Positions 21,407 through 25,266 of a DNA stretch of 25,266 nt are shown here, in pieces. This DNA comes from a virus, in the IMG/VR virus record IMGVR_UViG_3300031857_001262, positions 1 through 25,266 of that record. One strand, written 5' to 3'. The position numbers were made by a program, and so were the translations under genes. The first letter of the stretch is position 1. Each line of letters starts with the position of its first letter. The notes beneath the pieces are model-generated. The model did not search any database. It saw only the letters and a program-made list of their open reading frames with translations, and was not told the origin of the DNA.

Positions 21407-21840
21407 CAATCCTTGCCCTCGACCCCGGCACGACCGAGACGGCGTTTGTCCTTTGGGACGGGCGCCGGATCCTCGATGCGGACCACCTGCCGAACGCGGA
21501 GATCAGACAAATCCTGATCGGCCGCGAATATGACGCGGTGGCCTGTGAGATGATCGCCTCCTACGGCATGGCGGTGGGCAAGGAGGTCTTCGAGACCTGT
21601 GTGTGGATCGGGCGGTTCGTGGAAGTGGCTCGGGTGGAGCCGCGCTTGGTCTACCGGCGGGATGCGAAGCTGCACCTCTGCCACTCGCCGCGGGCGAAGG
21701 ATGCCAATGTGCGGCAGGCGCTGATCGACCGCCTCGGGCCGCAGGGCACAAAGAAGAACCCCGGCCCCACCTACGGCATGCGCTCCCACCTGTGGGCGGC
21801 GCTGGCTGTGGCGGTGTATGCGGGGGATGTGAAGGAATAA
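21403..21840 (+). CDS. RuvC-like Holliday-junction resolvase
   Basis: A 145-residue protein starting MTILALDPGTTETAFVL. D7 in the LALDPG strand and E49 in AVACEM are the first two acidic residues of the RuvC/RNase H-like core; the third motif region is AKDANVRQALIDRL near 99 and SHLWAALAVAV near 133, where the Asp usual in RuvC (HDxxDA) is replaced by a Ser-His-x-Trp arrangement seen in phage relatives. The enzyme would cut branched DNA produced by recombination or replication, before packaging. ATG 21403 overlaps the previous stop; further upstream in-frame codons lack the family start. It is followed after two bases by the doubly coded methyltransferase locus. Confidence 0.85.
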   Translation: MTILALDPGTTETAFVLWDGRRILDADHLPNAEIRQILIGREYDAVACEMIASYGMAVGKEVFETCVWIGRFVEVARVEPRLVYRRDAKLHLCHSPRAKDANVRQALIDRLGPQGTKKNPGPTYGMRSHLWAALAVAVYAGDVKE

Positions 21841-21842
21841 AA

Positions 21843-23000
21843 ATGTGGATACTACCAAAGAATTTACAGCTATCGAGTGGTGCGCCGGATACGGCGGGAT
21901 TCATCTCGGACTTAAACGAGCAATCCCAAATCTGCGCGTCATCGCTTATGGCGAGATCGAAGGCTTCGCCTGCGCGAACTTGGTTGCAAAAATGGAAGCG
22001 GGACTCTTGGACCCAGCACCTCTCTGGACGGATATTAAGACCTTCCCATGCGAGGACTTTCGTGACCGAGTGGACCTCCTTGTGGCCGGTTACCCCTGCC
22101 AGCCATTTTCCGCAGCCGGAAAGCGACTCGGCACAGAAGACCCTCGCCACCTCTGGCCACACATCGCCAGATCAATACGAGTTATTCGACCTCGACTATG
22201 CTTCTTTGAGAATGTCGAAGGACACATCTCCCTCGGACTCCGAGAAGTCATTGGAGAGCTGGAATCAATCGGTTACAAAGCGGCGTGGGGAATATTCAGC
22301 GCGGCTGAAGTCGGCGCACCGCACCAGCGCAAGCGGGTCTTCATCTTGGCCTACGACCAACGCACGAGATTGGAAGGATTCTGTCAATTCAGTTCCGCCA
22401 TCAGTAGGTCAGACTCGAGGTCACAGCCTTGGAATGGCTGTAGCGGAGAAGAATTGGCCTACGACAGCAGCGCGGGATTACAAAGGAACATCTCCCAATT
22501 ACTTAATGCGCAAGGATGGGAAGAGTCGAGCGGATCAGTTAGCTGTTGCGGTGGATTTGGAAGAACAGGTGAATTGGCCCACCCCAACGGTGCAGGAAGC
22601 GGGCAAGATTGGCAATCAAGCCAATCATGGCCAATTAGCTTTAAGCAATCACCCCGCGATTCGCGGAGAAGTGAATCGGGACAAATACGACAAGGGCAAG
22701 CATGGCCTTCCCGCCCCGGCCAACCCCAGCACGGATGGGAGCCGCCCAGAGTCGTGGGCAACGCCAGAGTGCAAGAACCATGTAGGCTATCAAGTGGATC
22801 GGACAGGAGCGATGTGGCCACGGCTTGGGAGTCAAGTGGCAGGCAAGCTCAACCCTCGATGGGTGGAGACGCTGATGGGACTGCCGGTGGGCTGGGTTAT
22901 GCCGAGTTGTGCGTCACCTGTGACAATCGAACCGACGAGCTACGCCTCCTCGGCAACGGAGTCGTGCCTGCCACCGCAGAGCGAGCTTTTCGCGTTTTAA
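21843..23000 (+). CDS. Candidate overlapping gene: 385-residue Trp-Pro-Thr repeat protein inside the methyltransferase gene
   Basis: ATG 21843 (MWILPKNLQLSSG) opens a frame of 385 codons that runs in parallel with the methyltransferase, which starts at GTG 21845, and ends 17 bases before it. Both share the aagga site at 21832-21836. The product is Ser/Thr/Lys/Trp-rich and not Arg/Pro-biased as most shadow frames here are. It has four WPT/WATP elements at residues 169, 205, 245 and 305 (SSWPTTNARDWKD, KNWPTTAARDYKG, VNWPTPTVQEAG, SWATPE) and LNPRWVETLMGLPVGW at 336-351, a signature I recall in stand-alone phage proteins found beside cytosine methyltransferases. A second expressed protein is therefore plausible. 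Other shadow frames in this window are also long, so openness alone proves nothing. Function unknown. Confidence 0.5.
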   Translation: MWILPKNLQLSSGAPDTAGFISDLNEQSQICASSLMARSKASPARTWLQKWKRDSWTQHLSGRILRPSHARTFVTEWTSLWPVTPASHFPQPESDSAQKTLATSGHTSPDQYELFDLDYASLRMSKDTSPSDSEKSLESWNQSVTKRRGEYSARLKSAHRTSASGSSSWPTTNARDWKDSVNSVPPSVGQTRGHSLGMAVAEKNWPTTAARDYKGTSPNYLMRKDGKSRADQLAVAVDLEEQVNWPTPTVQEAGKIGNQANHGQLALSNHPAIRGEVNRDKYDKGKHGLPAPANPSTDGSRPESWATPECKNHVGYQVDRTGAMWPRLGSQVAGKLNPRWVETLMGLPVGWVMPSCASPVTIEPTSYASSATESCLPPQSELFAF

Positions 23001-23017
23001 TAGAAGAACTTATTTAA
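21845..23017 (+). CDS. DNA (cytosine-5) methyltransferase
   Basis: A 390-residue C5 methyltransferase; the GTG start gives MDTTKEFTAIEWCAGYGG. Motif I is AGYGGIHLGL (14-23, the S-adenosylmethionine site), motif IV is PCQPFS with catalytic C85, motif VI is ENV at 122-124, motif VIII is QRKRVFI at 161-167, and motif X is LLGNGVVPATAERAF ending about 382. Residues about 170-350 are the target-recognition region, here unusually repetitive with LAYD and LAHPNG segments. It would methylate cytosine in phage DNA against host restriction. No cognate nuclease was found, so it appears to be an orphan. The composition differs from the G-rich flanks, and nearly the entire gene is overlapped by another open frame. 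The stop overlaps the helicase start by one base. Confidence 0.92.
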   Translation: MDTTKEFTAIEWCAGYGGIHLGLKRAIPNLRVIAYGEIEGFACANLVAKMEAGLLDPAPLWTDIKTFPCEDFRDRVDLLVAGYPCQPFSAAGKRLGTEDPRHLWPHIARSIRVIRPRLCFFENVEGHISLGLREVIGELESIGYKAAWGIFSAAEVGAPHQRKRVFILAYDQRTRLEGFCQFSSAISRSDSRSQPWNGCSGEELAYDSSAGLQRNISQLLNAQGWEESSGSVSCCGGFGRTGELAHPNGAGSGQDWQSSQSWPISFKQSPRDSRRSESGQIRQGQAWPSRPGQPQHGWEPPRVVGNARVQEPCRLSSGSDRSDVATAWESSGRQAQPSMGGDADGTAGGLGYAELCVTCDNRTDELRLLGNGVVPATAERAFRVLIEELI

Positions 23018-24525
23018 TGCAATACCCTGAGAAAGAGAGCGCCGTCGTCGGCTCTATTAGTGTGGCTGGATTCGCCGGCGTGCCGAGGTCGGCGATTGTG
23101 GACCCCGATAGTTTTGTCTCGGTGCTGAATGGCGTTTACTACGCCGCGGCGCACCGGCTGCACTATGCCAAGAAGGCCACGACGGGCACGACGATCCTCG
23201 AGGCCATCGAGCGGGATCCGTTTTTGCTGAAGGTGGCGGAGCGGACGGCGCAGGAGTCGGGCATGGTGTGCTGGCGGGATGGCTTGGTGATGGCGGACTC
23301 GTCGCTGGCTTACAACCCGGCGGGTGGCGCGGTCGTGTCGGAATACCTGGCTGACATCGCCTCGGCGGCCGCGCAGCGCAAGGCGACTAAGATCGGTCAG
23401 CGGTTGGCCTCGGGGGATATGCCTGTGGCGGAGGCGCTGGAGGAGCTCAAGACGCTGGCGAAGCCTCGGGCGTCGATGGTGGGCGTGGAGATGCATACTT
23501 TTGAGGAGTTGTGGAGTTACAAGGCGGAGGACGATTCGAGCACGCTGGTGGGGAACCGCTGGCTGTGCCGTGGCGGGCAGCTGCTGCTGCTGGGGCAGTC
23601 GGGCATCGGCAAATCCTCTTACACTCTCCAACAGGCGATGACTTGGGCGCTGGGGATGCCGTTTTTTGGGATGAAGCCGAAGCGGCGGCTGCGGTGCCTG
23701 ATCGTGCAGGCGGAGAATGATATGGGGGATATGGCTGAGGTGGTGCAGGGCGTGATGTCGTATGTGGTGGCGCAGTCGAAGATGACGCAGCGCGAGGCGG
23801 TGGATATCCTGCGGGAGAATGTGATCGTGGCGCGGGTGACGGCTCAGACGGGTGAGGCGTTCATCGAGGTGATTCGGGAGTTGATTGCGAAGCACGGGCC
23901 GTTCGACCTGGTGTATGGGGATCCGTTGCTGTCTTTCATCGGGGACGATATCTCGCAACAGGCGGTGGCGAGTCACTTTCTGCGGGAGCTTTGCAACCCG
24001 TTGGCCTTTGAGCATGGGTTCGCATGGGTGTGGAGTCACCACACGGGGAAGCCGCAGAGCGACTCGAAGAGCCGGGCGCATTGGAATGCGAATGACTATG
24101 CCTATATCGGGCTGGGATCGAGTGAGCTAACGAACTGGGCTCGGGCGATCTGCGTGCTCCAGACGACGAAGCATGAGGGGATCTTCAAGGTTCTCCTGGC
24201 GAAGCGGGGCAATCGGGCCGCCGTAGTCGATAACCACGGCCATCCGACCACAGACATCGTGATCAAGCATGCCGACAAGGGATTGCATTGGGAACCGGCA
24301 GAACTCCCCGAGGAGACCCAAGAAGAGGGCAAGTCGCAGGGCAAGTCCGGCAGGCCGTCCGCACTCAACGAGGTGCAAGAATTTGAGATCGTGACCATGC
24401 ACGCCAATTGGCCAGACAACACCCGAGGTTTTTATTCTGCCGCCATGAGCAAATACAAGGTCTCTCACGACACCATCAAGCGGGTCCTAGACAAGAACAC
24501 TCAACCACAGAAAGCCGCCGCCTGA
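23017..24525 (+). CDS. RepA/DnaB-like replicative helicase (RecA-fold ATPase)
   Basis: A 502-residue protein starting at ATG 23017, which overlaps the methyltransferase stop by one base. The N-terminal about 130 residues (VLNGVYYAAAHRLHYAKKA, then TTILEAIERDPFLL) are helical, like a DnaB N-terminal partner domain. Walker A is GQSGIGKSS at 193-201, Walker B lies in FDLVYGDPLLSF near 304-310, and SHHTGK near 341 fits a RecA-type motif 3 or sensor. This matches AAA_25/RepA hexameric helicases that open the phage origin. Residues after about 430 are charged linker plus a helix-turn-helix-like end (NTRGFYSAAMSKYKVSHDTI). The iteron-like array lies 15 bp beyond the stop, supporting replication initiation. 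The G-rich codon use switches to C-rich near 24.2 kb, inside the gene. Confidence 0.85.
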   Translation: MQYPEKESAVVGSISVAGFAGVPRSAIVDPDSFVSVLNGVYYAAAHRLHYAKKATTGTTILEAIERDPFLLKVAERTAQESGMVCWRDGLVMADSSLAYNPAGGAVVSEYLADIASAAAQRKATKIGQRLASGDMPVAEALEELKTLAKPRASMVGVEMHTFEELWSYKAEDDSSTLVGNRWLCRGGQLLLLGQSGIGKSSYTLQQAMTWALGMPFFGMKPKRRLRCLIVQAENDMGDMAEVVQGVMSYVVAQSKMTQREAVDILRENVIVARVTAQTGEAFIEVIRELIAKHGPFDLVYGDPLLSFIGDDISQQAVASHFLRELCNPLAFEHGFAWVWSHHTGKPQSDSKSRAHWNANDYAYIGLGSSELTNWARAICVLQTTKHEGIFKVLLAKRGNRAAVVDNHGHPTTDIVIKHADKGLHWEPAELPEETQEEGKSQGKSGRPSALNEVQEFEIVTMHANWPDNTRGFYSAAMSKYKVSHDTIKRVLDKNTQPQKAAA

Positions 24526-24539
24526 CTATGTTTTTCCTG

Positions 24540-24716
24540 CCTCCGCAAAACCTCCGCAAAACCTCCGCAATATTCCAATTCTGCGGAGCATGGATGACCT
24601 CCGCAAAATTACCTCCGCAAAATCCCCCTAAGAAGGGGGGATTGTTTTGCGGAGGAGTAATTTTTCGGAGGGGTCATTTCCAACCATCAAAATCCGCAAA
24701 ATAGATTATGCGGAGC
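24540..24716. repeat. Iteron-like array of cctccgcaaaa, candidate replication origin
   Basis: The 11-mer cctccgcaaaa is found at 24540-24550, 24551-24561, 24598-24608 and 24612-24622; a shortened copy cctccgcaat begins at 24562, so the first three are head to tail with an 11-base period. Inverted copies occur at 24645-24655 (perfect), 24579-24588, 24661-24671 and 24706-24716 (one or two mismatches), and a diverged direct copy at 24691-24701. The AT-rich, gene-free stretch directly after a replicative helicase gene is the expected place for an origin bound by an initiator. Confidence 0.7.
24612..24655. terminator. Long hairpin inside the iteron array
   Basis: The direct copy at 24612-24622 and inverted copy at 24645-24655 enclose aatccccc (24621-24628) and gggggatt (24636-24643), together a stem of about 18 bp with a short loop and a two-base bulge. 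A run of five T follows at 24661. It could terminate the helicase transcript on either strand, or be a structural element of the origin. Confidence 0.55.
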
Positions 24717-24722
24717 AATAAT

Positions 24723-24965
24723 ATGAACCACCCCAAAAAACCTATCGACCCATACATCGGGTGCCAAGCCTGCGGCCGCGAATGGCAGGACCACCCAGGC
24801 ATCTCGCACACCTGCCGCATGGCCTCCGACCTAGCCGACTATCTCCGCTGGGCGCTCAACCACATCGAGCCGCCCGAATACAACCGCGATATCGGCGAGC
24901 AGGAGGTCTACTTCCACTCCCTTGAGGAAGCCCGGCGACTCGTCGTCGAGGCCAGCAACTGGTAG
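24723..24965 (+). CDS. Small CxxC-containing hypothetical protein
   Basis: An 80-residue protein starting MNHPKKPIDPYIGCQACGRE. A CxxC pair (C14, C17), H24 and a further H-x-C (HTC) near residue 31 could form a zinc-binding knuckle: CQACGREWQDHPGISHTC. The rest is helical with acidic residues (SLEEARRLVVEASNW). Small zinc-binding proteins of this kind are common between the replication and packaging genes of phages and may bind nucleic acid. No family recognised. The start at 24723 follows an iteron-like site with no Shine-Dalgarno; the upstream in-frame codon at 24708 is inside the array. Confidence 0.65.
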   Translation: MNHPKKPIDPYIGCQACGREWQDHPGISHTCRMASDLADYLRWALNHIEPPEYNRDIGEQEVYFHSLEEARRLVVEASNW

Positions 24966-24973
24966 GCTCGCTT

Positions 24974-25266
24974 ATGAAACCCAAACGATCCGCCAAACCC
25001 GAGACAAAGCACAGCATCGCCACCAAGCTGGCCGCTGATTTCCATGTCAGCGTCCAGACCGCCACCCAGTGGTTCGATGCCGGTTGCCCGATGGATTACG
25101 AGGAGGCCAAGGAATGGAAGCTCCAGAAACGCGCAGAAGCCCCGATCAAGTCCGAGATGGGGTCAAGGCCCAATAAGCTGGAAAAAGCCCTAGAACAGGC
25201 CGCTGCGTGCGAAGAAACGGTCAACTGGGATGCGATGTCCACGCAGTTTCGCCAGATGTGCGACAT
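24974..25266 (+). CDS. Small-terminase-like DNA-packaging protein (3' end outside window)
   Basis: Ninety-seven codons from ATG 24974 to the window end. The N-terminus (MKPKRSAKPETKHSIATK, then LAADFHVSVQTATQWFDAG) is basic and followed by a helix-turn-helix: HVSVQTATQWFDAGCP with a DNA-recognition helix, as in the Nu1/TerS group, which bind the packaging site. MDYEEAKEWKLQKRAEAP continues the helical domain. The order replication, origin, small terminase, then large terminase is common in phages; the large terminase would follow outside the window. The assignment rests on HTH pattern and context; a transcription regulator is an alternative. Confidence 0.6.
   Translation, partial: MKPKRSAKPETKHSIATKLAADFHVSVQTATQWFDAGCPMDYEEAKEWKLQKRAEAPIKSEMGSRPNKLEKALEQAAACEETVNWDAMSTQFRQMCD

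Noticed and set aside
24528-24704. Reading frame over the iteron array (MFFLPPQNLRKTS)
   Set aside because: The repeated PPQN is only the translation of cctccgcaaaa; it changes with the repeats and has no ribosome-binding site.

Overview
The window looks like more than half of the genome of a temperate tailed phage, probably podovirus-like: there is no tape-measure, sheath or tube gene, but there are ejection-type virion proteins and a tail fibre. The host is bacterial. A lipoprotein with a Sec/SPII lipobox, an attachment site made from a tRNA-Leu(UAA) 3' end without encoded CCA, and mixed Shine-Dalgarno and non-Shine-Dalgarno starts would fit a Gram-negative such as a Verrucomicrobiota member, but the phylum cannot be proved from sequence alone.

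Layout. (1) 1-1.8 kb: end of a small cell-wall-enzyme-like gene, a small acidic protein, a calcineurin-type phosphoesterase and a helix-turn-helix-like protein, joined by ATGA overlaps. (2) 1.8-15.1 kb: late virion genes. These are a large structural protein, a repeat-rich tail fibre with an AT-rich tip, a Gln/Asn/Ala-repeat virion protein, a PP-loop sulfotransferase-like (PAPS reductase family) gene with a YkgJ-type cysteine-cluster gene nested in its 3' end, two more virion-like proteins, and a 1,896-residue multidomain protein with a zinc-protease motif and an ADP-ribosyltransferase-like module. (3) 15.15-15.45 kb: attP (tRNA-Leu fragment), a terminator and candidate integrase arm sites. 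(4) 15.45-18.4 kb: tyrosine integrase, then a leftward unit of a ribbon-helix-helix (RHH) regulator and a lipoprotein. Divergent to it is a second, 52-residue RHH protein followed by a run of tiny overlapping early genes including an excisionase-like protein. (5) 18.4-24.5 kb: replication and recombination. These are a Sak4-like ATPase, a Cas4/RecB-like nuclease, an SSB-like protein, a RuvC-like resolvase, a C5-cytosine methyltransferase and a RepA/DnaB-like helicase. (6) 24.5-24.72 kb: an iteron-like repeat array, a candidate origin. (7) 24.7-25.27 kb: a small CxxC protein and the start of a small-terminase-like gene. Large terminase, portal and capsid presumably lie outside the window, between its right and left ends on a circular map.

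Because attP has late virion genes on one side and the integrase on the other, this is the circular or phage-particle gene order, not a simple integrated prophage. Nearly all genes are on the + strand, yet the + strand is C-rich from the left end to about 12.8 kb and G-rich from 15.45 to about 24.2 kb, so two compositional blocks meet near attP and near the candidate origin.

The most unusual features are: a methyltransferase gene almost fully overlapped by a second 385-residue reading frame that starts two bases earlier; the PAPS-reductase/YkgJ overlap; a divergent pair of RHH regulators whose start codons are each abutted by a copy of the same split repeat; an in-frame ADP-ribosyltransferase-like module bounded by 19-bp direct repeats; and duplicated A-rich leaders in front of replication genes.
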